64,000 bases of DNA from SAR86 cluster bacterium (GTDB lineage Bacteria; Pseudomonadota; Gammaproteobacteria; Magnimaribacterales; AG-339-G14): NCBI GenBank assembly GCA_028135785.1, contig JAOIHS010000003.1, forward strand, positions 62,001-126,000, read 5' to 3'. Position numbers and translations under genes: made by a program. Shown here piece by piece: positions 45,367 to 55,683 of this stretch (position 1 is its first letter; every line of letters starts with the position of its first letter). Below the pieces are notes generated by a model. It was not told the DNA's origin and ran no database searches. It saw nothing but the letters and a program-made list of their open reading frames with translations.

Positions 45367-46662
45367 TTAACTCATTGTCATAACTTCTTCAAAATTTAGA
45401 TTCTCATCTTCGGCTTTGGCTTCGTTAATTAAAAATTCAGTAACTTGTTCTTCAAGAGCCAAAGACTCCATATTTTTTAGTTGCTCTTCGCTACTATAAA
45501 TCCAGTTCTTATATTGTTCTGGATCTTTAAATCCTGAAGCTCGCTCTTCAATTAACTCTTTTACCATCTCATCTTGAGATTTCATCTGTTTATCTTCTAT
45601 AATTTTATTTAAAATTACTCCAAGCCTAACTCGCTTAGTTGCATTTTCATTAAAATTTTCTAAGGGCAAATCAGCATCAGTTATTTTAGATACGTCCATT
45701 CCCATTTGCTGAGCTGCGGCTTTTCTTAAATTATCAGCTTCAGCTGAAACCATTGCTGCAGGTATCTCTATAGGATTCAAAGTTTCTAAAGCATCAAAGA
45801 CTCTTTCTTTAATTTTTCTTTTTAAAGTGACATCTAAATCCTTTTGCAGCTTATCTTCTAAATCTTTTTTGAAATCTTCTATTGTCTCTACTTCTATTCC
45901 CACTTTTTCAAAAAATTCTTTATTTAATTCAGGTAAATTAGTATCTAAAACTTCGTTAACTTTTATCTTAAACATTACGGGTTTGCCTTTTAAATCTTCT
46001 GCATGATAGTCATCAGGAAAATTAATATTAATTTCTTTTTCATCCCCTTCTTTCATACCAATTATTCCATCCTCAAAACCAGGAATCATATTATTAGAAC
46101 CAATTTCTATAAGGTAATCTTTTGACGCTCCTCCTTCAAAAAGTTCTCCATCCATATAACCTTCGAAATCAATTTTCGAAAACTTGCCCTTAGATGACGC
46201 CTCTTCAATTTTTTCTAAATTACCAAATCTCTTTTGCATTTTTTTAATTGTTTCATCAACATCTTCTTCTGAAATAGATGAAATTGGTCTCTTATACTTG
46301 ATGCTTGAAAATTTTTTGAGACTAAATTCTGGATACACTTCAAATATTGCCTCGAAGGAAACGTCTTTACTGATATCCATAGATTTTGGATTTAGTGCAG
46401 GCTGACCAACTACTGAAATTTTATCCTCAGAAACTTTTTTATAAAAAGTATTCGTCATAGCTTCATAAATGACTTGGCCAGTTATTTGTTCCCCATACAG
46501 TTGTTCAATAACGTCTTGAGGAGCTTTCCCTTTTCTGTAACCTTTTAAGTTTGAAGAATCTTGTTGTTGTTTTACTTTTTTATCAAATTCAGTTTTAAGG
46601 TCTGCTGAAGATAGTTTAAAAGTTAATTTTTGTTCTGAGCCTTTCTTTTTTATACCAAACAT
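45367..46662 (-). CDS. tig: trigger factor
   Basis: 431 residues. Ribosome-binding N-domain (its usual GFRKGK loop is GYRKGKAPQDV), a central FKBP-like PPIase domain (KIDFEGYMDGELFEGG) and a helical C-domain. Ribosome-associated chaperone. The start codon lies only 14 nt after the 3' end of tRNA-His, with AAGGAA as ribosome-binding site, so it is expressed from a tRNA-mRNA transcript or a promoter inside the tRNA genes. Confidence 0.95.
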   Translation of the reverse strand: MFGIKKKGSEQKLTFKLSSADLKTEFDKKVKQQQDSSNLKGYRKGKAPQDVIEQLYGEQITGQVIYEAMTNTFYKKVSEDKISVVGQPALNPKSMDISKDVSFEAIFEVYPEFSLKKFSSIKYKRPISSISEEDVDETIKKMQKRFGNLEKIEEASSKGKFSKIDFEGYMDGELFEGGASKDYLIEIGSNNMIPGFEDGIIGMKEGDEKEININFPDDYHAEDLKGKPVMFKIKVNEVLDTNLPELNKEFFEKVGIEVETIEDFKKDLEDKLQKDLDVTLKRKIKERVFDALETLNPIEIPAAMVSAEADNLRKAAAQQMGMDVSKITDADLPLENFNENATKRVRLGVILNKIIEDKQMKSQDEMVKELIEERASGFKDPEQYKNWIYSSEEQLKNMESLALEEQVTEFLINEAKAEDENLNFEEVMTMS

Positions 46663-46676
46663 AATTTATTCCTTAA

Positions 46677-46753
46677 TGGGGTGGACGATGGGGCTTGAAC
46701 CCACGACAACCGGTACCACAAACCAGTGCTCTACCAACTGAGCTACGCCCACC
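46677..46753 (-). tRNA. tRNA-His (GTG)
   Basis: 77 nt including encoded G-1 and CCA. Acceptor GTGGGCG/CGTCCAC, anticodon loop TTGTGGT (GTG), T arm GTGGG/CCCAT. The G-1:C73 pair, the tRNA-His identity element, is present. Confidence 0.96.
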
Positions 46754-46758
46754 ATTAA

Positions 46759-46835
46759 TGGCCTCCCGGGCAGGATTCGAACCTGCGACCCTCTGCTTAG
46801 AAGGCAGATGCTCTATCCAGCTGAGCTACCGGGAG
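46759..46835 (-). tRNA. tRNA-Arg (TCT)
   Basis: 77 nt with encoded CCA. Acceptor CTCCCGG/CCGGGAG, anticodon stem TCTGC/GCAGA with loop CTTCTAA (TCT), T arm GCAGG/CCTGC. Reads AGA/AGG, fitting the AT-rich codon use. Five bp from tRNA-His. Confidence 0.96.
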
Positions 46836-46956
46836 TAGCAAGAGGCTATTCTATATAAAAGGTATTGATTAGTCTTTAATCTTATTTATTTTTTCGGGCC
46901 CGAGAGACGGATTTCAAGCTAATCGGATAAGGTCTCAAGAGAGATAAAAAGAAAGC

Positions 46957-47033
46957 TGGTCGGAGTGAAAGGATTCGAACCTTCGACATCCTGCTCCCAA
47001 AGCAGGCGCGCTACCAGGCTGCGCTACACTCCG
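46957..47033 (-). tRNA. tRNA-Pro (TGG)
   Basis: 77 nt with encoded CCA. Acceptor CGGAGTG/CACTCCG, anticodon stem CCTGC/GCAGG with loop TTTGGGA (TGG). First gene of the Pro-Arg-His-tig run; separated from tRNA-Arg by 121 bp. Confidence 0.96.
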
Positions 47034-47092
47034 AAAAAAACTTGATACTTTATAAACTTGATTTAAAAGCGGTGGTATCATATCAAAAATTT

Positions 47093-47935
47093 ATGACAAT
47101 AATACTAAATGGTAAAGAATTAGCTTTAAAATCTGAAGAAGATTTTTCTAATAGAGTTTCAGCTATAAAAAAAACCTCTGGAATAACTCCAATTTTAGCT
47201 ACTATTCTAGTAGGCGATGACCCTGCATCAGAGACTTATGTAAAAATGAAAGGTAACGCTTGTAAAAGAATCGGTATGGAATCTTTACGAGTCGAATTAT
47301 CTAAAGAAACCTCTACTGATGAATTATTAAAAAAAATATCAGAGCTAAATGCCAACGAGGCCGTATCTGGAATTTTATTGCAACACCCTACCCCTTCGCA
47401 AATTAACGAACGCCTTTGCTTTGATAATATTGATTTATCTAAAGATGTGGATGGAGTTACTAGTTTAGGTTTTGGTAAAATGTCTATGCAAGAAAATGCT
47501 TTTGGATCTTGTACTCCTTTTGGAATAATGAGGCTTTTAGAGCACTATGAAATTCCTCTATCTGGCAAACACGCAGTAGTGATTGGAAGAAGCCCCATTC
47601 TTGGCAAACCGATGGCTATGATGCTTCTTAACTCAAATGCCACGGTAACTATTTGTCATTCAAAAACTCAAAATCTTGCTTCTATAATTAATTCTGCTGA
47701 TATTGTTGTTGGAGCTGTTGGCATACCAAAATTCATTAAAGCAGAATGGGTTAAAGAAAATGCCGTTGTGGTTGATGCTGGCTATCATCCTCAAAAATGT
47801 GGAGATATAGATTTAGAACCGTTAATAGATCGATGTTATGCCTATACTCCAGTTCCAGGAGGAGTTGGCCCAATGACTATTAATACTCTGATAATGCAAA
47901 CTATCGAAAGTTGCGAAAATAAAATTAAAAACTAA
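47093..47935 (+). CDS. folD: methylene-THF dehydrogenase/cyclohydrolase
   Basis: 280 residues from the ATG at 47093; the frame runs back to a TTG at 47042 but those residues do not fit the family. Conserved [13 protein letters not shown] (catalytic Tyr/Lys), [15 protein letters not shown] and [11 protein letters not shown]. Interconverts one-carbon folates. Divergent from the tRNA-tig run, as folD often is near tig. Its TAA shares CTAA with the convergent ligase stop. Confidence 0.95.
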   Translation: MTIILNGKELALKSEEDFSNRVSAIKKTSGITPILATILVGDDPASETYVKMKGNACKRIGMESLRVELSKETSTDELLKKISELNANEAVSGILLQHPTPSQINERLCFDNIDLSKDVDGVTSLGFGKMSMQENAFGSCTPFGIMRLLEHYEIPLSGKHAVVIGRSPILGKPMAMMLLNSNATVTICHSKTQNLASIINSADIVVGAVGIPKFIKAEWVKENAVVVDAGYHPQKCGDIDLEPLIDRCYAYTPVPGGVGPMTINTLIMQTIESCENKIKN

Positions 47936-49470
47936 TTCCAATATTCGTCTTTTAAAAGTCTTTTATATAACTTGCCAGTAGGATGTCTAGGTAACTCGCT
48001 TCTAAAATCGATACTTTTAGGACATTTAATATGAGAAATATTTTCTCTACAGTAGGCCATTAGTTCTTCTGCTAAAGATTCGTTAACTAATTCCATATTA
48101 ATCGGTTGCACTACCGCTTTAACTTCTTCTCCCATTTCTTCATTAGGCACACCAAAAACAGCTACATCAGCAACTTTAGGATGCATAACTAACAAATCTT
48201 CAGTTTCTTTAGGATATATATTTACGCCCCCTGAAATAATCATAAAAGCCTTTCTATCTGTTAAATATAGGTATTCTTCTTTATCCAGATAACCTACATC
48301 ACCTAAGGTTGTATACCCCTGTTTAGATGTTGCACTCTTCGTTTTTTCTTTGTCGTTATGATAAGAAAACCCATTAGATGTTGGCCCTTCAAAATATACA
48401 GTTCCCTCTTCTCCAGTTGGCAGTTCATTTTGATCATCATCTAAAATATGGATTGGACCCAATAGAGATTTACCGACTGTTCCTTTATGAGCTAACCATT
48501 CATCTGAATTGCAGGCTACAAATCCATTGAATTCAGTCCCGGCATAATACTCATGGATTATTGGGCCCCACCAATCAATCATTTTGTCTTTAACTTCAAT
48601 TGGACAAGGAGCTGCAGCATGAATGGCAACTTTGTGAGAACTTAAATCGTAATTATCAAAAATTGAATGGTCACTCTTTAAGAACCTGATAAACATTGTT
48701 GGCACCCATTGACTATGAGAGACCTTGTATTTCTCTATTGCTTGAAGAGCTGCCTCCGGATCAAATTTTTCTAAAACAATGCAAGTTGCACCTAATGCTA
48801 AAAACCCTGTATTGAAACCCATTGGTGCTGAGTGATAAAGAGGAGCAGGAGACAGATAAACAGAATTTTCTTCAGCTCCGTATAATCCTTGAACAACTCT
48901 GGTAAGACCTAAATCGTCATCTTCAGGTTTATATGGCAAAGGATCTAATTTAATTTCTCTGCTAACGCCTTTTGGTTTTCCTGTAGTTCCGGAAGAATAA
49001 AGCATTGCAGCTCCTTGGCATTCATCAGAAATTGAAGTTTTAGGCATTTTATTTATTTCTTCTTCGAAGGATTTAAAATCTTTAAATGAGCCGTCCAACA
49101 TAAATTTACTCACGCCAACTAAAGATTCCGATAAAAGGCCAGCAGACTCCTCTAAGAACTTTGAGGTTATGAATACTTTTGCATTGCAATCTTTAACAAT
49201 ATATTCAACTTCATTTGGCTGTAGCCTCCAACTTATAGCAGTGTATTTAAGCCCGCATCGGTATGCAGCAAAGGCAATAGGAAAAAATAGCTTATGATTT
49301 TCCATCATAAATGCCATGCTATCTCCGGGCTTAAGCCCTAAGGATCTAAATAATTGAGCGCCTTGATTAGAAAGCTCATTTAATTCTTGATGAGATATAA
49401 CATCACCGCTTCCGGCCATAATGATTGCTGGTTTCTCTTTATATTTGGGGCCATTGATTCCTGGATGCAT
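47932..49470 (-). CDS. AMP-dependent acyl-CoA synthetase/ligase
   Basis: 512 residues, ANL superfamily. P-loop [14 protein letters not shown]5-type [24 protein letters not shown] hinge and C-terminal PTGKLYKR with the catalytic Lys. Activates a carboxylic acid as acyl-AMP then acyl-CoA. The CaiC/long-chain or aryl-CoA ligase class is possible; the substrate is not clear. Divergent from fabY across 48 bp. Confidence 0.87.
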   Translation of the reverse strand: MHPGINGPKYKEKPAIIMAGSGDVISHQELNELSNQGAQLFRSLGLKPGDSMAFMMENHKLFFPIAFAAYRCGLKYTAISWRLQPNEVEYIVKDCNAKVFITSKFLEESAGLLSESLVGVSKFMLDGSFKDFKSFEEEINKMPKTSISDECQGAAMLYSSGTTGKPKGVSREIKLDPLPYKPEDDDLGLTRVVQGLYGAEENSVYLSPAPLYHSAPMGFNTGFLALGATCIVLEKFDPEAALQAIEKYKVSHSQWVPTMFIRFLKSDHSIFDNYDLSSHKVAIHAAAPCPIEVKDKMIDWWGPIIHEYYAGTEFNGFVACNSDEWLAHKGTVGKSLLGPIHILDDDQNELPTGEEGTVYFEGPTSNGFSYHNDKEKTKSATSKQGYTTLGDVGYLDKEEYLYLTDRKAFMIISGGVNIYPKETEDLLVMHPKVADVAVFGVPNEEMGEEVKAVVQPINMELVNESLAEELMAYCRENISHIKCPKSIDFRSELPRHPTGKLYKRLLKDEYWN

Positions 49471-49518
49471 TTTTCCTCTCTTTTGTATGATGTAGAATAA
49501 TATCTAATAAAAAAAAAT

Positions 49519-51177
49519 ATGCCAAATTTAAAAAAATTACCTGTTATTTGTTCCATTGGAGGAATTAACTCTGCTGGTATAACATCGTCAAATCTTGCTT
49601 ACCAAAGATTGGTTTACGAAACTCTTTCTAAAAGTGAAAAAGACAATGTTTTAAAAAATTTAAATGCTTTATCTGGTTTAGAAAGAACAGAAGACCAAAT
49701 CTTAAATGGGACCTTAGTTAGACAAATAAATAAAGTTTCTTATGATCCCGATGGATTGATGACAGAAGTAATGGGAGTCAATGCAGCAGCGCAATTACCT
49801 GACTTTTTTGACCTTTCAAAACTTTATAACTCTAGACAGCATCCAAAAGGAATTCAAATGACTATTTTTGGTGTTTCTGATGCAATTGCAAATATGGGTA
49901 TTGATTGGGAAACTAAAATAAAACCGTTATTAGACCCAAATCGAATAGCTGTTTATGCGGGTCCAGCTATTGGTCAATTAGACAAAGAAGGCATGGGTGG
50001 CCTTATGCAATCTAGATTAAGAGACAGCAGATCATCTTCAAAACATCTTTCTATGTCGTTAATTGAAATGTCTGCAGACTTTATTAATGCATACATTTTA
50101 GGCTCGGTAGGAAAAACTGGTTTGGTTGCAGGGGCTTGCGCAACATATCAATATAATTTGCATGCGGCTTTGAGTTTAATTAAAAATGATGAAATTGATT
50201 TTGCGGTTGTTGGCTCTTCTGAAGCTCCTATAAATGCAGAAGTTACTGACGGTTTCATGGCTACTAAAGCTATTGCTGATGATAAAAAAATCATTGCAAT
50301 GCAAGAAAGGTTGGGTGAATTTTCTGAATCTGCTAATTTAAATCATGCTTGTCGACCTTTTGGTGATAATTGTGGAATGATTTTAGGTGAATCTGCTCAA
50401 TTTTCTATTGTAACAACATTAGAATTTGCGCTAGAAATTGGTGCTGATATTCTTTGTGCTGTACCTGAGGTTCATATAAATGCAGACGGCATAAAAAAAT
50501 CTATTAGTTCACCGGGTATTGGTAATTACATTACGATGGCTCAATCAGTAGCAAAAGCGAAGAAAGATTTTAATAATTTACAAGAGTCTTTGGTGATTGC
50601 TCATGGAACTGGCACATTGCAAAACAGAAGTACCGAATCTGATGTCTTTAGCAAGGTTGCTAGCTCTTTGAATCTGAATAATTTACATGTTACGGGTATC
50701 AAAGGTTACATAGGACACAGTATGGGACCTGCAGGTGGAGATGAGTTATTAACTGCAATTGGAATTTGGAATAAAGGCATTATTCCTGGCTTAAAAACCA
50801 CTCCTGCTTTGGCTGATGATGTGAATACTGAGTCATTAAACTTCTGTCTAGATCATACTGAAATAGATCCTAAAAATTTAGATGTAGTCTTCCTAAATGC
50901 CAAGGGTTTTGGCGGGAACAATGCTACTTGCCCTGTCTATAGCCCCTCATATGTTCAAAACATGATCAAAGAAACATTTTCGGATAAAGAGATAACCGCT
51001 TATGAAAAGAAAAAAGAAAATACAATTTTAAATAAAGAAAAATATTATAACGATACTGCTCAGGGAAATTATGATTTGATATATCGCTTTAATGAATCTG
51101 TATTAGATCCAAAAACTGACTTAGAAATAACTGATAGTTCGATTAAACTCAAAGGCTACAAAAAAATAGATATTTAA
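49519..51177 (+). CDS. fabY: beta-ketoacyl-ACP synthase, FabY type
   Basis: 552 residues, decarboxylating thiolase fold: Cys207 (VAGACATYQ), His362 (AHGTGTLQNR) and His400 (IKGYIGHSMGPAGG). The N-terminus (LPVICSIGGINSAGITSS, then a long insertion before the core) matches Pseudomonas FabY, which condenses acetyl-CoA with malonyl-ACP to start fatty-acid synthesis in place of FabH. The C-terminal 60 residues are extra. Abuts the stop of the convergent SDR with no gap. Confidence 0.85.
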   Translation: MPNLKKLPVICSIGGINSAGITSSNLAYQRLVYETLSKSEKDNVLKNLNALSGLERTEDQILNGTLVRQINKVSYDPDGLMTEVMGVNAAAQLPDFFDLSKLYNSRQHPKGIQMTIFGVSDAIANMGIDWETKIKPLLDPNRIAVYAGPAIGQLDKEGMGGLMQSRLRDSRSSSKHLSMSLIEMSADFINAYILGSVGKTGLVAGACATYQYNLHAALSLIKNDEIDFAVVGSSEAPINAEVTDGFMATKAIADDKKIIAMQERLGEFSESANLNHACRPFGDNCGMILGESAQFSIVTTLEFALEIGADILCAVPEVHINADGIKKSISSPGIGNYITMAQSVAKAKKDFNNLQESLVIAHGTGTLQNRSTESDVFSKVASSLNLNNLHVTGIKGYIGHSMGPAGGDELLTAIGIWNKGIIPGLKTTPALADDVNTESLNFCLDHTEIDPKNLDVVFLNAKGFGGNNATCPVYSPSYVQNMIKETFSDKEITAYEKKKENTILNKEKYYNDTAQGNYDLIYRFNESVLDPKTDLEITDSSIKLKGYKKIDI

Positions 51178-52086
51178 TTATCTGTCTAAGGGTTTGTCTC
51201 TTGGGAATAATCTTCTGATTAAGGGAATTAATGGCAAGAAATAAATATACTTTTTTGGAAAAAGTCTTTGTACTCTGTCATACCAACGAGCATCTGCTCC
51301 GACCATAATTCTTTTATTTTTTTTCTTAATATTTTTTAAAATAATTTTTGCAGCAGTATTCGCATTGATTGGAGCTTCATTTTTAAACATCTGCCCTGCT
51401 TCTTTTGATGATTTTGCTTTTGGGCCAAATAAATTAGATTTAGATTCTTCACTATCTCCGAAAGTAGTCTCGTCAAATTTGCCTGCTTCGGCTGCAAGAT
51501 TTGCAATATTGGTTCCAATATGGCCAGGATGAACAGAGTAAACCTCAACTGGTGAGTTATCCATTTTCATTTCCAAAGCCAAGCTTTCTGTAAAAGCTCT
51601 GACACCAAATTTTCCAACATGATAAATAGATTGAGTTGGAACACTAAGCAAACCAAAGATTGATGAAGTGTTAACAATTGCTGCTTCTGGTCGTTCTTTT
51701 AAATATGGCAAAAAAGCACGTGTTCCATTAATTACACCGTGTAAAAGAATTCCTAAGCCCCAATCCCAATCTTCATCTGTTGAATCCTCTATGGTAGAAG
51801 ATAAAGCCACACCTGCATTATTAAAAACTATATCTACCGAGCCATGCTCTTCAATTACTTTTTCTGGCAAAGCAAAGACTGCTTTTTTATCACTTACGTC
51901 AACTATATGTTTTGAGACTCCAACATTATAGGATTTAAGAAGTTCTGCCGTTTCATTTAAGGTCGCTTCATTCCACTCGACCAGAGCAATATTCGCACCA
52001 GATTGAGCTAATTCGATAGCTAACTCTCTTCCCATGCCAGATCCAGAACCGGTTATAACTGCAACTTTTCCTGTAAAATTCTTCAT
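51178..52086 (-). CDS. classical SDR oxidoreductase with basic C-terminal extension
   Basis: 302 residues. TGSGSGMG (13-20), NNAGVA, Ser of NTSSIFG, and the intact YxxxK in YHVGK. The C-terminus adds about 50 residues with a hydrophobic stretch (YIYFLPLIPLIRRLF) and many basic residues, suggesting membrane association. Substrate unknown; retinol/steroid or acyl-type reduction possible. Confidence 0.87.
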   Translation of the reverse strand: MKNFTGKVAVITGSGSGMGRELAIELAQSGANIALVEWNEATLNETAELLKSYNVGVSKHIVDVSDKKAVFALPEKVIEEHGSVDIVFNNAGVALSSTIEDSTDEDWDWGLGILLHGVINGTRAFLPYLKERPEAAIVNTSSIFGLLSVPTQSIYHVGKFGVRAFTESLALEMKMDNSPVEVYSVHPGHIGTNIANLAAEAGKFDETTFGDSEESKSNLFGPKAKSSKEAGQMFKNEAPINANTAAKIILKNIKKKNKRIMVGADARWYDRVQRLFPKKYIYFLPLIPLIRRLFPRDKPLDR

Positions 52087-52122
52087 ATACTCTCTGTTTT
52101 AATTAACATTACTAATATAAAA

Positions 52123-52728
52123 CTAATCATTCAACAAAAATTTATTCTGTCTTAAAAAATCCATTAACTTATCGATATCAAGTCCTTGAATGGTAAAAAT
52201 AGAACCTACAACTGAATTAAATAAGTTTTTACCATTCAATTCATATTTATAACCACCGCAAGAATTAAATGGTTCATCTAAATCGATATAGTCATTGAGT
52301 TCCTCGTCAGAAAATTTCTTCATATCAAGCGAGGCTACTGATGACTCAGACCAAATAATTTTATTGTTGAGAGCAATAGCCATACCGCAGTTTTGTTTGT
52401 GATTTTTACCTGATAATTTTTTAAGAGTCTTCAAACAATTTTTTTTATTACCTGGCTTACTGAGAATTTCATCATTGAACTGACAAATTTGATCCACACC
52501 CAATACATAAAAACCTTTTTTTATTTTACTGATATCTAGAGCTTTTTCTGATGCCAGCTTTATTGCTAAATCTGAAAATGAAATATCAAGATTATTACTT
52601 TTAATTGCATCTTCATCCACCTTAGAAGATAAAAATTCACACTCCAAACCTGCGTTAAAGATTATCTCTTTTCTAATGCTAGAGGCTGTTGCTATTAATA
52701 ATGGTTTTGCTAAAGCTACTTTACTCAA
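52123..52728 (-). CDS. Maf-like nucleotide pyrophosphatase
   Basis: 201 residues. The N-terminal LLIATASSIRKEIIFNAGLEC corresponds to the Maf SxSxRR segment, with VDED and VLGVDQICQFNDEILSKP following. Maf/YhdE enzymes hydrolyse (d)NTPs, including modified ones. The signature is more divergent than E. coli YhdE or YceF, so subtype is not assigned. 5 bp after folE. Confidence 0.8.
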   Translation of the reverse strand: MSKVALAKPLLIATASSIRKEIIFNAGLECEFLSSKVDEDAIKSNNLDISFSDLAIKLASEKALDISKIKKGFYVLGVDQICQFNDEILSKPGNKKNCLKTLKKLSGKNHKQNCGMAIALNNKIIWSESSVASLDMKKFSDEELNDYIDLDEPFNSCGGYKYELNGKNLFNSVVGSIFTIQGLDIDKLMDFLRQNKFLLND

Positions 52729-52733
52729 AAAGA

Positions 52734-53306
52734 CTAAGAATCTGACTTAATTAAGTTAAGGAATTCAGTTCTTGTTGCAATGTCTCTAAAATCTCCTAAC
52801 ATTCTACTAGTAACTGTACTAGTGTTGGTTTTATGAATGCCTCTAGTAGTCATGCATTGATGAGCAGCATCAATGATTACTCCAACGCCTTTAGGCTGAA
52901 GAACTTCTTGAATTGAATCAGCTATCTGAGCTGTCATCGTTTCTTGAGTTTGAAATCTTTTTCCAAAAATATCTACAACTCTAGCAAGTTTACTAATTCC
53001 TAGAACTCTATCATTTGGTATGTAGCCAACGTGGGCAACTCCTAAAATTGGAGCCATATGATGCTCGCAGTGAGACTCAACCCTAATTCCTTTTACGATG
53101 ACCATTTCATCATAGCCTTCTACTTGTTCAAAAGTTTTTGATAGTGCCGCTTCTGCATCAGCATCATATCCAGAAAACCATTCTCTATATGCCTTAATAA
53201 CTCTCTTTGGAGTATCTAATAGGCCTTCTCTTTCAGGATTATCGCCAGCAAATGCTAACAGAGTTTTTACAGCTTGAAGCGCTTCTTGTTCCGTGGGTTT
53301 TGTCAT
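52734..53306 (-). CDS. folE: GTP cyclohydrolase I
   Basis: 190 residues. Zinc and active-site residues Cys80 and His83 ([11 protein letters not shown]), the later [18 protein letters not shown] and CMTTRG segments complete the FolE active site. First step of tetrahydrofolate/tetrahydropterin synthesis. Full length. Confidence 0.95.
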   Translation of the reverse strand: MTKPTEQEALQAVKTLLAFAGDNPEREGLLDTPKRVIKAYREWFSGYDADAEAALSKTFEQVEGYDEMVIVKGIRVESHCEHHMAPILGVAHVGYIPNDRVLGISKLARVVDIFGKRFQTQETMTAQIADSIQEVLQPKGVGVIIDAAHQCMTTRGIHKTNTSTVTSRMLGDFRDIATRTEFLNLIKSDS

Positions 53307-53391
53307 AACAAAATCTCTTAGATTGGTTTATTTATTCATCAGGAATCGCAATTATAGATAGAAAACTATGGGTTTACAATTAATCTATAAA

Positions 53392-53730
53392 TTAATTCTC
53401 GTCGCTTTCTGGAAAAGGATTAAAAGGGAAAGGTCTCTCTTCCGAAGCATATGTAACATAGCTAATAATTTGAGAAAGATAAGTTCCTAATTTTTTTGAA
53501 AAAGATACTAAATTTAAATTAGGCTTTCTCGTGACAAGGGTAAACAGAACTTGTACCGCTGTTATGAACCACAAAAATGAAGCAATGAATGAAAATAAGA
53601 TTAGAAACACTATAACTAATACAAGATTTGCCCATAAAGATGGCTCTTTTATATTTTCAACAATTGATTCAGGATCAATCTCAAAATCTTTCTGAATCTC
53701 TGTAGAGTCTTTATTTTTTTCTTCATTCAT
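53392..53730 (-). CDS. DUF4389 membrane protein
   Basis: 112 residues. Acidic N-terminus, one or two hydrophobic helices (about 32-62), then VLFTLVTRKPNLNLVSFSKKLGTYLSQIISYVTYASEERPFPF, the DUF4389 core, and a short polar tail. Function unknown. Starts 2 bp after the gpsA stop, so co-transcribed. Confidence 0.82.
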   Translation of the reverse strand: MNEEKNKDSTEIQKDFEIDPESIVENIKEPSLWANLVLVIVFLILFSFIASFLWFITAVQVLFTLVTRKPNLNLVSFSKKLGTYLSQIISYVTYASEERPFPFNPFPESDEN

Positions 53731-53732
53731 AA

Positions 53733-54734
53733 TTAACTATCTATATTATTACTCTCATGAAAAATATTAGCAAAACAATCTTTTGGATTTGAGTTATTAA
53801 AAATTATTTTATGAAGCTCTTCTAGAATAGGCATTGATAGATTTAGCTCATTTTTTTTATTAAAAACTGTATCTAGAGTATTTATTCCTTCAACAACTTG
53901 TCCAATAGAATTAATTGCATCTTCTTTAACTTCTCCCTGACCTATTTTAAAACCAAATGAATAATTTCTGCTGTTACTTGAACTAGAGGTAGCTATTAGG
54001 TCACCAACTCCCGCTAGTCCTAATAACGTCATGGGATTAGCGCCAAGAGCTTCAAATAAGATAGACATTTCAGAAAGACTTCTAGTCAGAATCATTGCTT
54101 TAGTGTTGAATTTGCTTCCTAGACCATCTGAAAGCCCTGCAGAAATTGCATATATATTTTTTAAAGCACCAGCCAGTTCGACTCCTTTTTTATCATCACT
54201 CAAAAAAATCTTAAAAGTATCCGTGTTAAAAGAAGTCGCAATGTCTTTTATTGAATCTATTGAGGACCCTGCTAAAACAGAAGCAGCTGAGTAATTATCG
54301 CTAATTTCTTTAGCTAAGTTAGGGCCTGATAAAACAAATATATTATTTTCAGATACATTAGAATTTTCACTGAATATTTCTGACATAGTTCTAAAAGAAT
54401 TTCCATCTATGCCTTTGGATGCCAGAATGAATTTATTTGATTGCAATGCTAGGCTTGAGACTTCTTCGGAAAGTTCCTTTATACCTCTTGAAGGTATAGC
54501 AATTAAAATTAATTCATTTTCTTGAAAGCACTCTTTTAATTCTAGGGTTACATTTATAGAAGAATTAAGTTTAAGTTCGGGTAGATATTTTTCATTTAAA
54601 TTCTTATTTTTTATCGAGTTAAATATATCAATATTTTTTGTCCATAAATTTACTTTATTACCGTTATTAGCTAGTAGATTAGCCAGCACTGTGCCCCAAG
54701 AACCAGATCCTAAAACTGAAAAGTTTTTATTCAT
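53733..54734 (-). CDS. gpsA: glycerol-3-phosphate dehydrogenase (NAD(P)+)
   Basis: 333 residues. N-terminal VLGSGSWGTVLA, IPSRGI, the catalytic Lys in KGIDG and the GALKNIYAIS helix, LAGVGDLIAT and SRN. Makes sn-glycerol-3-phosphate for phospholipids. Followed by DUF4389 and preceded by the patatin gene, all minus strand. Confidence 0.93.
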   Translation of the reverse strand: MNKNFSVLGSGSWGTVLANLLANNGNKVNLWTKNIDIFNSIKNKNLNEKYLPELKLNSSINVTLELKECFQENELILIAIPSRGIKELSEEVSSLALQSNKFILASKGIDGNSFRTMSEIFSENSNVSENNIFVLSGPNLAKEISDNYSAASVLAGSSIDSIKDIATSFNTDTFKIFLSDDKKGVELAGALKNIYAISAGLSDGLGSKFNTKAMILTRSLSEMSILFEALGANPMTLLGLAGVGDLIATSSSSNSRNYSFGFKIGQGEVKEDAINSIGQVVEGINTLDTVFNKKNELNLSMPILEELHKIIFNNSNPKDCFANIFHESNNIDS

Positions 54735-54740
54735 ATTGAA

Positions 54741-55613
54741 TTAATCGGTAGATATAAAGTTGATTGTTTTTTTTCCATAATTTTTCCACCAAACTTTACC
54801 CATGTCTTTACAAGCAAGTAAATTTTTACCTGATGTGTCATCAAATTCATGATTAACATATACAAGACGAGAGTTTATCCTCATATAATTATTAGGGTAC
54901 AAAGAGTTTGCAATTAAATGCTCGCTATTTGATTCCATGAGTACTTGCATAATACCTCCCTTTAGCCAAGAAAATATTCCCCAATTTTTAGTTTTAATTC
55001 CATTGAAACTTTTAGAATCATAACCCGTGCCTATACTTAAAACTTTTATGTTTTCATAAGGCCAAAGCTTTTTTGCTTCGGAAAAAGCAATCAAGACAGG
55101 GTTATTTGTTGAAATTGATCCATCAACATACCAATTTTCACTAATTTGAACTGCTGGAAAATATGTTGGAGCAGCGGAAGTAGCAGCTGCAACCTTCCAA
55201 GCATCTACATATACGTCTTCATATGAAGCAAACAACTTAGTTGATCTATTTTTTAAATCATAAGTAACTGCAACTGTCGCTGTCGCTGCGTCACTAAGTA
55301 ACAATTTTCCAAAATACTCAATGAGAACGTCATTCTTTTTTGAAGCGCCATACTTTGCTCCAAAAATTCTTAGTGTTTTTTTACTAAAAATTCTTTTTAA
55401 ATTTTCACTCGAATAAAGATCAGCCAGACTACTACTATCCAAGTTTAATACTGAAAGAGCTATTGCTAAAATTCCTCCAGTAGAGGATCCACAAATTAAA
55501 TCAAATTTTTTATTTATGGGTTCGCCTAATTCGTCTTCAAGGTTTTTTAAGAAGGTTGCAGAAGAAAGACCTCTCACTCCTCCGCCATCGAGAGATAAAA
55601 CATATTTTGTCAT
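54741..55613 (-). CDS. patatin-like phospholipase/acyl hydrolase
   Basis: 290 residues. Oxyanion DGGGVRGLSS (9-18), nucleophile Ser44 in CGSSTGG and the Asp of DGSIS complete the Ser-Asp dyad. No signal peptide. Lipid acyl hydrolase; being next to gpsA it may act in lipid turnover. Begins 6 bp after gpsA. Confidence 0.86.
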   Translation of the reverse strand: MTKYVLSLDGGGVRGLSSATFLKNLEDELGEPINKKFDLICGSSTGGILAIALSVLNLDSSSLADLYSSENLKRIFSKKTLRIFGAKYGASKKNDVLIEYFGKLLLSDAATATVAVTYDLKNRSTKLFASYEDVYVDAWKVAAATSAAPTYFPAVQISENWYVDGSISTNNPVLIAFSEAKKLWPYENIKVLSIGTGYDSKSFNGIKTKNWGIFSWLKGGIMQVLMESNSEHLIANSLYPNNYMRINSRLVYVNHEFDDTSGKNLLACKDMGKVWWKNYGKKTINFISTD

Positions 55614-55683
55614 TAGATTAAATTTTTTTGCTCATTTGATTTAGGTGATAACATTCTCTCAAAAGCAAGACTGGATTAATACT

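Noticed and set aside
46836-46956. Spacer between tRNA-Arg and tRNA-Pro with CGGGCCCG, looking like a broken tRNA.
   Set aside because: No pairing T arm or acceptor could be built; only a short palindrome and AT-rich sequence remain.
47042-47092. TTG-start extension of folD.
   Set aside because: It runs through the promoter region beside tRNA-Pro and does not fit FolD.
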